Program-made: the position numbers and the translations under genes
Part shown: positions 15,681-23,029 of the stretch, piece by piece
Layout: each line of letters opens with the position of its first letter
Position numbering within the stretch: the stretch's first letter is position 1
Origin: Verrucomicrobia bacterium Ga0077533
Lineage (GTDB): Bacteria > Verrucomicrobiota > Verrucomicrobiia > Opitutales > Opitutaceae
Length of the DNA stretch: 43,115 nucleotides
Direction of reading: 5' to 3'
Assembly (NCBI GenBank): GCA_001464505.1
Contig: LNEH01000203.1
Coordinates: 1 to 43,115, forward strand
Notes under the pieces: generated by a model
What the model was told of the DNA's origin: nothing
Database searches by the model: none
Seen by the model: the letters and a program-made list of their open reading frames with translations, nothing else

Positions 15681-16360
15681 GAGCGCCGGCAATTTGTAAC
15701 GTATTAATTGACGAATTGACATGTCCAAGAACGAACCACTCGTCTCGGCCCGCGGCCTGCGTGCTGGAGGGCGCAAACCTGGAGGTGCGCGCCGGTGAAA
15801 TGGTGGCGCTGTGGGGCGCGTCGGGCTCGGGCAAAAGCACGCTGCTCCACCTGCTCGGCGGCCTGGATGTGCCCGACGCGGGCGAACTGACGGTCTGCGG
15901 ACTGAATCCATGCATCGAAACTCACCGTCTGGAATTGCGCCGCCGGCACCTGGGTTTTGTTTTCCAACTGCACAATCTCATCCCTGATCTTACGGTCGCC
16001 GAGAATCTCCGGGTGCCGGCGCTGGCCACGGGTGCGCCGCCGGCCCAAACGCGCCTTCGGGTGGGCGAGCTGGCGGAAGCCGTTGGCATCACCCCCCGGC
16101 TCAACCATCGCATCCAGGATATTTCCGGCGGCGAACGCCAGCGCACCGCCATCTGCCGCGCGCTGATGAATTCACCGCGCCTGCTGCTGGCGGACGAGCC
16201 CACCGGTTCGCTCGACGAGGAGACCGGCGACAATGTCTTCGGCCTGCTGCGCCATCTGGTGCAGACGCGCGGCATCGCCATCGTGCTCGCGACGCACGAG
16301 CGGCGCTTCGCCGAGCAGTGCGACCGGGTGCTGAGAGTGCGGGCGGGGCGGATCGAATAG
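15677..16360 (+). CDS. ABC transporter ATPase with a damaged N-terminus
   Basis: From GTG 15677 the frame is open, overlapping the permease stop as GTGA. Homology starts only at VLEGANLEVRAGEMVALWG (codon at 15761). Walker A GASGSGKST, the signature ISGGERQR, Walker B LLLADEPTGSLDEE and the H-loop LATHERR are intact, as in LolD/MacB-type subunits. The usual first strand and its A-loop tyrosine, about 25 residues, are not in this frame. A different frame from ATG 15721 reads MSKNEPLVSARGLR, exactly how such proteins begin, so a deletion of non-triplet length has probably joined the two. A hairpin repeat (15691-15717) also sits just after the overlapping ATG at 15673. It may be non-functional, or the damage may be an assembly error. 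Confidence 0.75.
   Translation: MRAPAICNVLIDELTCPRTNHSSRPAACVLEGANLEVRAGEMVALWGASGSGKSTLLHLLGGLDVPDAGELTVCGLNPCIETHRLELRRRHLGFVFQLHNLIPDLTVAENLRVPALATGAPPAQTRLRVGELAEAVGITPRLNHRIQDISGGERQRTAICRALMNSPRLLLADEPTGSLDEETGDNVFGLLRHLVQTRGIAIVLATHERRFAEQCDRVLRVRAGRIE
15691..15717. repeat. AT-rich hairpin element, family D, copy 1
   Basis: AATTTGTAACGTATTAATTG followed by ACGAATT: the ends are inverted with one mismatch (AATTTGT/ACGAATT). Two further copies, at 18749-18773 and 31803-31829, share the core TTTGTAACGTATTA. It stands between the FtsX stop and the conserved part of the ABC gene, in the window's most AT-rich few bases outside the island. Confidence 0.8.
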
Positions 16361-16394
16361 GGTGGAGCAGCTTGCTTACAAGACGTTCGAAAAG

Positions 16395-16423
16395 AAAGCG
16401 CGTTGAGGTCAACGTGCCCTACC
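16395..16423. repeat. Dispersed repeat, family F, copy 1
   Basis: AAAGCGCGTTGAGGTCAACG continuing to 16423, nearly identical to 23000-23028 and built on GCGTTG/CAACG. On the minus strand it supplies the last codons and the stop of hisIE. Confidence 0.7.
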
Positions 16424-17035
16424 TGAAGGCTTTGCTGCGTGGCGCTTTTCGAGGACGGCGATGACGTCACCGAGGGAAAGTTTCTTCACGTGCAGCAACA
16501 CAAGCAGATGGTAGAGCAGGTCGGCGGCTTCGCCGGCGAACATCTTCTGGTCACCCCGGAGCGCGGCGAGGGCGGTTTCCACGCCCTCCTCGCCTACTTT
16601 TTGGGCGACTCGCGTCACGCCCTCCTTGGCGAGTCGCACGGTGTAGCTCTTCTTGTCGCCGCTCTTGAGGCGGTCGACGATGGTCCGTTCCAGCCGGGCG
16701 AGAAAACCCACGCTGGTGGCGCCGGCGTTGCCGAAGCAGCTCGTCGTGCCGCGATGGCAGGTCGGGCCGTCGGGCCGGGCGGTGATCAGCAAGGTGTCGT
16801 TGTCACAGTCGATCTTCACGTCGACGAGGTGCAGGAAGTTTTTGGAGGATTCGCCTTTGGTCCAGAGCCGCTGCTTGCGACGGCTGAAAAACGTGACCTT
16901 CTTGGTGCGCCGGGTTTTCTTCAGCGCGGTGTCGTCCATGTAGCCGAGCATGAGCACCTGCAGGGTGGCGGCGTCCTGCACGATGGCGGGCACGAGGCCG
17001 GAGCTTTTTTTCCAGTCGATTTTCGGGAGTTTCAT
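16409..17035 (-). CDS. hisIE: Bifunctional phosphoribosyl-AMP cyclohydrolase / phosphoribosyl-ATP pyrophosphatase
   Basis: 208 aa from ATG 17035. The N-terminal HisI half shows VLMLGYMDDTALKKT, FFSRRKQRLWTKGESSKNFL and the metal-ligand region DCDNDTLLI ... GPTCHRGTTSCF. The C-terminal HisE half shows SYTVRLAKEGVTRVAQKVGEEG followed by AADLLYHLLVLL. The enzyme catalyses steps two and three of histidine synthesis. It is the last gene of the his operon, but 200 bases with two hairpins separate it from hisF, so it may be partly uncoupled. The last residues (SGRAR) come from the family F repeat. Confidence 0.95.
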   Translation of the reverse strand: MKLPKIDWKKSSGLVPAIVQDAATLQVLMLGYMDDTALKKTRRTKKVTFFSRRKQRLWTKGESSKNFLHLVDVKIDCDNDTLLITARPDGPTCHRGTTSCFGNAGATSVGFLARLERTIVDRLKSGDKKSYTVRLAKEGVTRVAQKVGEEGVETALAALRGDQKMFAGEAADLLYHLLVLLHVKKLSLGDVIAVLEKRHAAKPSGRAR

Positions 17036-17052
17036 TCGCTGTGGGTCCGATA

Positions 17053-17070
17053 CCCCGAAGCTTGCTTCGG
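17053..17070. repeat. Hairpin CCGAAG-CTTG-CTTCGG between hisF and hisIE
   Basis: A 6-bp stem and four-base loop in the 200-base hisF-hisIE gap. It has the same design and loop as the hairpin at 17143-17162, so both look like members of one repeat family (family G) rather than terminators; neither has a T-tract. Confidence 0.55.
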
Positions 17071-17142
17071 CTTGGTTGGTGGAGCGTGATTGAGTGTGGA
17101 TTGCATGGGGGTCGAGAGGGTTTGTGGAGGTCTTGGCAAATG

Positions 17143-17162
17143 CCCCGGAGCTTGCTCCGGGG
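17143..17162. repeat. Hairpin CCCCGGAG-CTTG-CTCCGGGG between hisF and hisIE
   Basis: A perfect 8-bp stem with loop CTTG, palindromic over 20 bases. It lies within the his transcription unit and could stabilise or process the mRNA between hisF and hisIE. No gene is evident in the surrounding 17036-17235. Confidence 0.65.
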
Positions 17163-17235
17163 ATCTTTACTTTTCGGTGCAGTCGGATGTTAGGAGCGCG
17201 CCCAATCAGCGTTTGCTTTCTCAGTGAGAGAGGTC

Positions 17236-18003
17236 TCATGGGCGGATAGAGATGCCGTCGGCGATGAGTTGGCGTTTCAAATCGGGAATCTTGATCGTGC
17301 CCTTGTGGAATACCGACGCGGCGAGCGCGCCGTCCACGCCGGCCAGCCGGAAGGCGTCGTGGAAGTGAGCGATGATGCCGGCGCCCCCCGAGGCCACGAG
17401 CGGGATGGTCAACACGGCGCGCACGAGCCGCAGTTGGACGAGGTCGTAGCCCTGGCGCATGCCGTCCTGGTTCATGCAGTTCAGCACGACCTCCCCGGCA
17501 CCGAGCCGCTGCGCCTCGCGGGCCCAGTCAATCGTCCGCCAGCGGGTGGACTGCGTCTTGGCGGGGTCGCCGGTGTATTGTTTCACGAAATAGCCGCCCG
17601 CCTCCTGCCGGCTGTCGATGCCGACGACCACGCACTGCGAGCCAAACTCGGTGGCGAGGTCGGTGATGAGCGCGGGGTTCTCCAGCGCCGGGGAATTGAT
17701 CGAGATCTTGTCCGCGCCGCCGTGCAGGATCGCGCGGGCGCCCGCGGGCGAGCGGATGCCGCCCGCCACGCAGAAAGGGATGTCGAGCACGCGCGCGACG
17801 CGGGTCACCCAGTCGGTCGAGACCGTGTGGCCGTCGCTGCTGGCGGTGATGTCGTAGAACACCAGTTCGTCGGCACCTTCGTCGCGATAGCGTTGCGCCA
17901 GTCCGATGATGTCGCCCACGTCCGCGTGGTCGCGGAACTGCGTGCCCTTGACGACCCGGCCGTCGCGGACATCGAGGCAGGGGATGATACGGCGGGCTAA
18001 CAT
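17236..18003 (-). CDS. hisF: Imidazole glycerol phosphate synthase, cyclase subunit
   Basis: 255 aa from ATG 18003, beginning [20 protein letters not shown] with the catalytic Asp of the first strand. The second catalytic Asp follows in the half-barrel repeat. FVAGGIRS-type and ASGGAG-type phosphate-binding loops are visible ([29 protein letters not shown]). It uses ammonia from HisH to close the imidazole ring and release AICAR. The gene overlaps hisA by seven bases, so the two are translationally linked. An upstream in-frame extension overlaps hisA and is not supported. Confidence 0.97.
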   Translation of the reverse strand: MLARRIIPCLDVRDGRVVKGTQFRDHADVGDIIGLAQRYRDEGADELVFYDITASSDGHTVSTDWVTRVARVLDIPFCVAGGIRSPAGARAILHGGADKISINSPALENPALITDLATEFGSQCVVVGIDSRQEAGGYFVKQYTGDPAKTQSTRWRTIDWAREAQRLGAGEVVLNCMNQDGMRQGYDLVQLRLVRAVLTIPLVASGGAGIIAHFHDAFRLAGVDGALAASVFHKGTIKIPDLKRQLIADGISIRP

Positions 18004-18725
18004 GCGAGGGCCTCCTTCAGCGTAAACTTCTTCTCGTAGAGCGCCCGACCGACGATGGCGCCGGCGCTGCCGGTCGCTTTCAGGGCCCGCAGATCGTCGA
18101 GCGACGACACGCCGCCCGAGGCCTGGATCTGCAGGGGCGAAAATTTCTTCACGAGTTGGGCGTAGAGCGCGGTGTTCGGGCCGGTCAGTTTGCCGTCGCG
18201 ACTGATATCGGTGCAAAGAATGTGAACCAACCCGGCGGCGAGGTAACTGTGGAGGAAGTCATCCAGCGCCATACCGGTGCTCTCCTGCCAGCCGGCGGCG
18301 GCGACGCGCGGCGTGCCGCCGCCATCGAGGCGAACATCAGGCGATAGGATGATTTTTTCCGGACCGAACTGCCGCAACCAGCCGCGCACGAGCTCCGGCT
18401 GCTTCGCGGCCAAACTGCCGACAATCACCCGCGTGGCTCCCGCCGCGAGGAGCGCGGCAATCTGCGATTCGTCGCGGATACCGCCGCCCGTCTGCACGCG
18501 CAAACCACTGCCTTGGATAATCTCCTCCACGAGCGCGGTCTGGCGTTTCGTCGGATCCTTGGCACCGTCAAGATCAACGACGTGCAGCCAGGTGGCGCCG
18601 GCGGTCGCGAAATCCTTCGCCACGGCGAGCGGGTCGTCACCGTAGGATTTCTCCTGATCGAACCGGCCCTCGGTGAGCCGCACAACGCGCCCTCCGCGGA
18701 GATCGATAGCCGGATAGATGATCAT
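17997..18725 (-). CDS. hisA: Phosphoribosylformimino-5-aminoimidazole carboxamide ribotide isomerase
   Basis: 242 aa from ATG 18725 ([20 protein letters not shown]). It is a TIM barrel homologous to HisF, with the catalytic Asp in PAIDL and the second in LDG. The phosphate loops are [16 protein letters not shown] and [12 protein letters not shown]. It catalyses the fourth step of the pathway. The longer frame (to 18758) would start inside the AT-rich repeat at 18749 and is less likely. It is separated from hisH by 59 bases that hold this repeat, and overlaps hisF at its end. Confidence 0.97.
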   Translation of the reverse strand: MIIYPAIDLRGGRVVRLTEGRFDQEKSYGDDPLAVAKDFATAGATWLHVVDLDGAKDPTKRQTALVEEIIQGSGLRVQTGGGIRDESQIAALLAAGATRVIVGSLAAKQPELVRGWLRQFGPEKIILSPDVRLDGGGTPRVAAAGWQESTGMALDDFLHSYLAAGLVHILCTDISRDGKLTGPNTALYAQLVKKFSPLQIQASGGVSSLDDLRALKATGSAGAIVGRALYEKKFTLKEALAC

Positions 18726-18748
18726 GGTTGCGAGATTCAGACGCAGAT

Positions 18749-18773
18749 AATTTGTCAATTAATACGTTACAAA
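18749..18773. repeat. AT-rich hairpin element, family D, copy 2
   Basis: On the minus strand TTTGTAACGTATTAATTGAC then AAATT, with TTTGT/ACAAA as inverted ends. It nearly matches 15691-15717 and lies in the short gap between hisH and hisA, where it would form a small hairpin in the his mRNA. Confidence 0.8.
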
Positions 18774-18784
18774 CGGTTCGTGGC

Positions 18785-19378
18785 TCAGGCGCGCCCTTCC
18801 ACGAAGTTTTGCAGGAGCCGGGCGCCGGCGGGGCCGGAGCGCTCGGGGTGGAACTGCACGCCGGAAAAATTGCCGCGCCGGACGATGGCGGCGAACGGCG
18901 TGCCGTGGGTGCAGGTGGCGATCGTGAAGGCGTTCATCGGGGCGGCGAAACTGTGCACAAAATAAAACCGCGCATCCGGCGCGATGCCATCGAGCAGCGC
19001 CGGGTCACGACCCGTGGTGAGGGTGTTCCACCCCATGTGCGGCACGGTGATGCCGGGTAAACCGGGCAACAGGGCCACGTGGCCGGGAATGAGACCAAGG
19101 GTGGGCGTGTCGCCCTCCTCGGAATAGTCGAAAAGGAGCTGCATGCCGAGGCAGACGCCGAGCACGGGTTGCGTCAGACTGCGCACGCAGTTAACAAGAC
19201 CCTTGGCGTGAAGACGTTTCATGCCCTCGGCGGCGCTACCGACGCCGGGCAAAATGACGCGTTCCGCGAAGCGGATGACCGCCGGGTCGGCCGTGAGTTC
19301 GTTACGCACACCGAGCCGCTCCAGCGCGAAGCGCACGGACGCGATGTTGGCGCCGCCACTGTCGACGATGGCCAGCAT
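18785..19378 (-). CDS. hisH: Imidazole glycerol phosphate synthase, glutamine amidotransferase subunit
   Basis: 197 aa. Class I glutaminase: nucleophile elbow LGVCLGMQLLF with the catalytic Cys, then the C-terminal His-Glu of the triad in GVQFHPERSG. The early ILPGVGSAAEGM forms the oxyanion region. It supplies ammonia to HisF. ATG 19378 overlaps the hisB stop by one base (TGATG), a classic coupling. Confidence 0.97.
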   Translation of the reverse strand: MLAIVDSGGANIASVRFALERLGVRNELTADPAVIRFAERVILPGVGSAAEGMKRLHAKGLVNCVRSLTQPVLGVCLGMQLLFDYSEEGDTPTLGLIPGHVALLPGLPGITVPHMGWNTLTTGRDPALLDGIAPDARFYFVHSFAAPMNAFTIATCTHGTPFAAIVRRGNFSGVQFHPERSGPAGARLLQNFVEGRA

Positions 19379-20442
19379 CAGAGCACTCCTTTGGTGCTGG
19401 GGATCTCGCCGTCGGCGCCACGCGCGATGGCCGGACGCAGCGCGCGGCCAAAACCCTTGAACAAGGTCTCGACCATGTGGTGGGTGTTGTCGCCCTTCAC
19501 GCTCATCTGGAGCGTGGCGAGCAACGAATCACTGACGGAGCGGAAGAAGTGCGCCACGAGTTCCGTCGGCATTTCTCCGACAAATTCGCGGTCGAACTTG
19601 CCGTCGAAGGTAAAATAGGCGCGGCCGCTGAGGTCGATCGCGACCTTGGCCTGCGCCTCGTCCATCGGCAGCACGAAGCCGTAGCGGCCCACCCCGCGTT
19701 TGTCGCCGAGCGCCTGTTTGAGGGCCTGACCGAGCGCGATGCCAACATCCTCGATGGTGTGGTGTTCGTCGATGGCGAGGTCGCCGTCGCACTTGATCGC
19801 CAGGCCGATGCCGGCGTTCTTCGCTATCTGCTCCAGCATGTGGTCGAAGAAACCGAGGCCGGTGGCCAGCTGGGCGGGCGCGGCCTGGTCCAGGTCCACC
19901 GATACGGTGATCTTGGTTTCCTTGGTGTTGCGCACGATGGTGGCGCGACGGGGGGCGTCGACAAGCTGCCGGGCGATTTCCGCCCAGCCGAGGGTCATGC
20001 GATCATAGCGCAGGCCGCGGATGCCGAGGTTCTGCGCCAGCTGCACGTCGGTATCGCGGTCGCCGATGACGGCGGATTGCTCACGCGACCAGGACACTTC
20101 CTTCATGTAATCGGTGAGCAGACCGGTCTTGGGCTTGCGGCAATCGCACTTGTCGGCCGCGGTATGGGGGCACACGCGCACGGCCTCGAACGCGATGCCC
20201 TGGGAGGCGAGGATGTCAATGAGCAGTTTTTGCAACGGTTTGAATTCCTCCTCGCGGAAACTCGGGGTGCCGAGGCCGTCCTGGTTGGTGACCATGACAA
20301 AGGCCCAGCCGGCCTCACGCAGGCGCAGCAGGGCGGGGACGCAGTCGGGCTCGAGCACAAACTTGTCGAGGCGGTCGATTTGCTGGTCGAACGGCTCTGC
20401 AATGAGCGTGCCGTCGCGGTCGATAAACAGGATTTTTTTCAT
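19378..20442 (-). CDS. hisB: Bifunctional histidinol-phosphatase / imidazoleglycerol-phosphate dehydratase
   Basis: 354 aa from ATG 20442. Residues 1-160 are a HAD phosphatase: FIDRDGTLI, MVTNQDGLG and a zinc loop CPHTAADKCDCRKP. Residues about 165-354 are the dehydratase with its metal-binding His motifs GFFDHMLEQIAKN, DEHHTIEDVG, HFFRSVSDS and GDNTHHMVE. This N-B fusion is the form first known from enterobacteria and also seen in Bacteroidetes and Verrucomicrobia. It catalyses the sixth and eighth steps. The 105 bases to hisC contain a family C repeat. Confidence 0.97.
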   Translation of the reverse strand: MKKILFIDRDGTLIAEPFDQQIDRLDKFVLEPDCVPALLRLREAGWAFVMVTNQDGLGTPSFREEEFKPLQKLLIDILASQGIAFEAVRVCPHTAADKCDCRKPKTGLLTDYMKEVSWSREQSAVIGDRDTDVQLAQNLGIRGLRYDRMTLGWAEIARQLVDAPRRATIVRNTKETKITVSVDLDQAAPAQLATGLGFFDHMLEQIAKNAGIGLAIKCDGDLAIDEHHTIEDVGIALGQALKQALGDKRGVGRYGFVLPMDEAQAKVAIDLSGRAYFTFDGKFDREFVGEMPTELVAHFFRSVSDSLLATLQMSVKGDNTHHMVETLFKGFGRALRPAIARGADGEIPSTKGVL

Positions 20443-20460
20443 GGTGGGCCTCAATAGCCT

Positions 20461-20538
20461 GTCATCGCGAGCCCGGCGCAACCGGGCGTGGCGATCCAGC
20501 CAGATGGATTGCTTCGTCGCTGCGCTTCTCGCAATGAC
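20461..20538. repeat. Dispersed palindromic element, family C, copy 2
   Basis: Ends GTCATCGCGAG and CTCGCAATGAC, with the internal GATGGATTGCTTCGTCG shared with 5560-5648. It fills most of the hisC-hisB gap, so the his transcript must carry it as a long hairpin. Confidence 0.8.
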
Positions 20539-20547
20539 AAGACAGGG

Positions 20548-21636
20548 TCAGGCACGGGACAAGACCTCCAGGGTGGAGTTGTTTTCCTCGGCGGTGCCGA
20601 CGGTGATACGGATGGAATTAGGCACGTCCTTGCTGCGGTCGCGCCAGATAACGCCTGCGGCGCGGCCGGCGGCCATGGCTTTGGTGGAATCCGCGACCTC
20701 GACCAGCAAAAAGTTGGCGTCGCTCGGCCAGACGCGCCGGACCGCGGGCAGCTTGGCCAATGCAGCGGCGAGCCGAGTGCGCTCGGTGACGAGCATGGCC
20801 GCAGACTCGTGCGCGGCGGCGAGCCCGGCGGGTGTCAGCGCGGCGAGCGCGGCCGATAGCACCGGCGTCGGCACCGGGTAGGGGGCGATGACCTTTTGCA
20901 GCACGGCGATCACGACCGGATCGGCGATGGTCGTGCCGACGCGCGCCCCGGCGAGGCCATAGGCTTTCGACAGGGTGCGAAGGACAACGAGGTTGGGATG
21001 CGCCGCGATCGCGGTGGCCAAGCTCGGTTGGCCCGAGAAGTCCACGTAGGCCTCGTCAACCACGACAACCGCGCGGCCGGCGAGGGAATTGACGAGCGAG
21101 AGCACCGCGTCGCGAGCGAGCAGACCGCCGGTCGGGTTGTTGGGCGAGCAGAGAAACACCAGCTTCACCTCCGGTGTTACAGCCTTGAGGATGGCGGTGG
21201 CATTGAGCGCGAAGTTTTGCTCACGAACGAGCGGCACGGCGACGGTGCGGGCGCCTTGGATGCCGGCGGCGACGACATACATGCCGTAGGTCGGTGGTGT
21301 GATAAGGATGGCGTCCTGTCCGGCGCGGCAAAAGGTGCGCAGGAGCAGGTCGAGGCCTTCGTCAGAGCCGCGCGTCACGAGCACTTGCGCGGGCGCGACG
21401 CCGTAAAGCGCGGCGAGTTGTGCGACGAGGTCAGCCGGTTGAGGTTCAGGGTAGCGGTTGAGCAGGGGCTTGTGCGCCGACGGGGTCTCCGGATTTTCGT
21501 TGGCATCCAGCCAGACCCATCGACTGGGCTCAGGACTGGCGCGCCAGCCCTTGGATTCCTTGCGGGCGGAACTATAGGCCGTCAGCGCGAGGATGTCGGG
21601 ACGGACGAGGGTGAGGACCTGTTCGATGGCGGTCAT
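20548..21636 (-). CDS. hisC: Histidinol-phosphate aminotransferase
   Basis: 362 aa. Fold-type I aminotransferase: LDANENP near the start, VFLCSPNNPTGG, VVVDEAYVDFSG and the PLP-lysine motif LSKAYGLAGARVG, then RITVGTAEENN with the substrate-binding Arg. It catalyses the seventh step. ATG 21636 overlaps the hisD stop (ATGA). Between the leading helix and LDANENP, residues about 28-40 (KGWRASPEPSR) look inserted; the DNA there is a palindrome-containing GC-rich stretch (GGACTGGCGCGCCAGCCC) like other repeats in the window. Confidence 0.96.
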   Translation of the reverse strand: MTAIEQVLTLVRPDILALTAYSSARKESKGWRASPEPSRWVWLDANENPETPSAHKPLLNRYPEPQPADLVAQLAALYGVAPAQVLVTRGSDEGLDLLLRTFCRAGQDAILITPPTYGMYVVAAGIQGARTVAVPLVREQNFALNATAILKAVTPEVKLVFLCSPNNPTGGLLARDAVLSLVNSLAGRAVVVVDEAYVDFSGQPSLATAIAAHPNLVVLRTLSKAYGLAGARVGTTIADPVVIAVLQKVIAPYPVPTPVLSAALAALTPAGLAAAHESAAMLVTERTRLAAALAKLPAVRRVWPSDANFLLVEVADSTKAMAAGRAAGVIWRDRSKDVPNSIRITVGTAEENNSTLEVLSRA

Positions 21637-22988
21637 ATTGTAGCGGCGGTCTGTGACCGCCGGCGGGTGTTGCTACGGCGGTCATAGACCGCCGCTACAA
21701 AAGAAAGAGTTTCCAGGCGCACCCGCACGGCGCGCTGGTGGGCGGCGAGACCCTCGGCGAGCGCGAGGTGTTCGACGACGGGGCCGAGTTTTTTCAAGCC
21801 GGCGCGGCTGGCGGTCTGCACCGTCATGGAGCGCTGGAAGTCGGCGAGTCCCAGGCCGCTGCAAGCGCGGGCCCAGCCGTAGGTCGGCAGGACATGGTTG
21901 GTGCCGCTGGCGTAGTCGCCGAGTGACTCGGGCGTGATGTCGCCCAGAAAAACCGAGCCGGCGGTCGTGATGTCCGCCAGCAGCTCGCGCGGCCGGGCGA
22001 CCTGCAGAATCAGGTGCTCGGGCGCGTAGGCGTTGGCGATGGCGACCGCTTCGGCGTGATTTGCGGCGATAAAAACGCGGCTCCGGTCGAGCGCGCGGCA
22101 GGCGATGGCGGCGCGCGGCAGACCGGCGAGTTCCCTCTCGAGGTAGGCTTGGACGCGGGCGGCGAAATTTTCGGAGAAAGTGACGAGCATTACCTGCGAG
22201 TCCGGGCCGTGCTCGGCCTGCGAGAGCAGGTCGGCGGCGACGAAAGAGGGATTAGCGCGGTGGTCGGCGATGACGAGCACCTCGGACGGACCGGCGGGCA
22301 GGTCGATGGCGACGTCGCGGGTGACCTGCTGCTTGGCCTCGGTGACGAAGGCATTGCCCGGTCCGAAGAGCTTGTCGCATTTCGGGATGCTGGCGGTGCC
22401 ATAGGCCAGGGCGGCGATCGCCTGGACACCACCGACCTTGTAGATTTCCGTGATGCCGCACAGGCGGGCCGCACTGAGGATCCATGGGTTGATGCGACCG
22501 TGCCGATCTGGCGGCGTGCAAAGCACTCGCACCGGATTGCCAGCGATCTGCGACGGCACGCCGAGCATGAGTGCGGTCGACGGCAACGGGGCGCTGCCGC
22601 CCGGCACATAGAGACCGACCCGGCCGATGGGGCGAACTGTCTTTTCGCAGACGATGCCCGGCTGGGTCTCGACGCGCAGATCCTTCGGCTGCTGGGCCGA
22701 GTGGAAGGCGCGGATGTTACGATAGGCCGTGCGAAGTGCGGCGTGGTCGGCGCGCGACAGGGATTTTTCCGCGGCGGCAAACTCGGCTTCACCCACCCGC
22801 AACGAGCGCAAGGCCGCGCCGTCAAACTTCCGCGTGAGGCGGCGCAGCGCCTTGTCGCCGTCGCGGCGCACGGCCGCGATGATCGTGCGCACGGCCGCGG
22901 CGACCGCCGGCTGCGCCGACTGAGTTGGGCGGCGCAAAGCGGCGATACGGGCGGAGGCCGAGAGGTTTTTCCAGGTGAGGAGTTGCAT
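21633..22988 (-). CDS. hisD: Histidinol dehydrogenase
   Basis: 451 aa from ATG 22988 (MQLLTWKNLSASARIAALRRP). An ATG at 23030 overlaps the hisG stop (TGATG) and would add MVEHVAPNALCPPP, residues encoded by the family F repeat. The enzyme oxidises histidinol to histidine in two NAD-dependent steps using zinc. Family motifs are GRVGLYVPGG, YKVGGVQAIAALAYGT, DLPAGPSEVLVIAD, LLSQAEHGPDSQV, APEHLIL and GDYASGTNHVLPT. The last ~21 residues (VAAVYDRRS ... AATI) come from a double-hairpin repeat that also creates the overlap with hisC. Confidence 0.96.
   Translation of the reverse strand: MQLLTWKNLSASARIAALRRPTQSAQPAVAAAVRTIIAAVRRDGDKALRRLTRKFDGAALRSLRVGEAEFAAAEKSLSRADHAALRTAYRNIRAFHSAQQPKDLRVETQPGIVCEKTVRPIGRVGLYVPGGSAPLPSTALMLGVPSQIAGNPVRVLCTPPDRHGRINPWILSAARLCGITEIYKVGGVQAIAALAYGTASIPKCDKLFGPGNAFVTEAKQQVTRDVAIDLPAGPSEVLVIADHRANPSFVAADLLSQAEHGPDSQVMLVTFSENFAARVQAYLERELAGLPRAAIACRALDRSRVFIAANHAEAVAIANAYAPEHLILQVARPRELLADITTAGSVFLGDITPESLGDYASGTNHVLPTYGWARACSGLGLADFQRSMTVQTASRAGLKKLGPVVEHLALAEGLAAHQRAVRVRLETLSFVAAVYDRRSNTRRRSQTAATI
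21639..21699. repeat. Double-hairpin element, family B, complete copy inside the end of hisD
   Basis: 61 bases from TGTAGCGGCGGTC to GACCGCCGCTACA. Each half is its own hairpin (CGGCGGTC-TGT-GACCGCCG and CGGCGGTC-ATA-GACCGCCG), separated by about 16 bases. Partial copies lie at 5487 and 41845. The same architecture with a different core is at 31214-31278. It encodes the C-terminus of HisD. Confidence 0.88.
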
Positions 22989-22999
22989 GGGCGGTGGGC

Positions 23000-23028
23000 A
23001 AAGCGCGTTGGGGGCAACGTGCTCCACC
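23000..23028. repeat. Dispersed repeat, family F, copy 2
   Basis: AAAGCGCGTTGGGGGCAACG continuing to 23028, about five mismatches from 16395-16423. It lies between the hisG stop and the preferred hisD start. Confidence 0.7.
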
Positions 23029-23029
23029 A

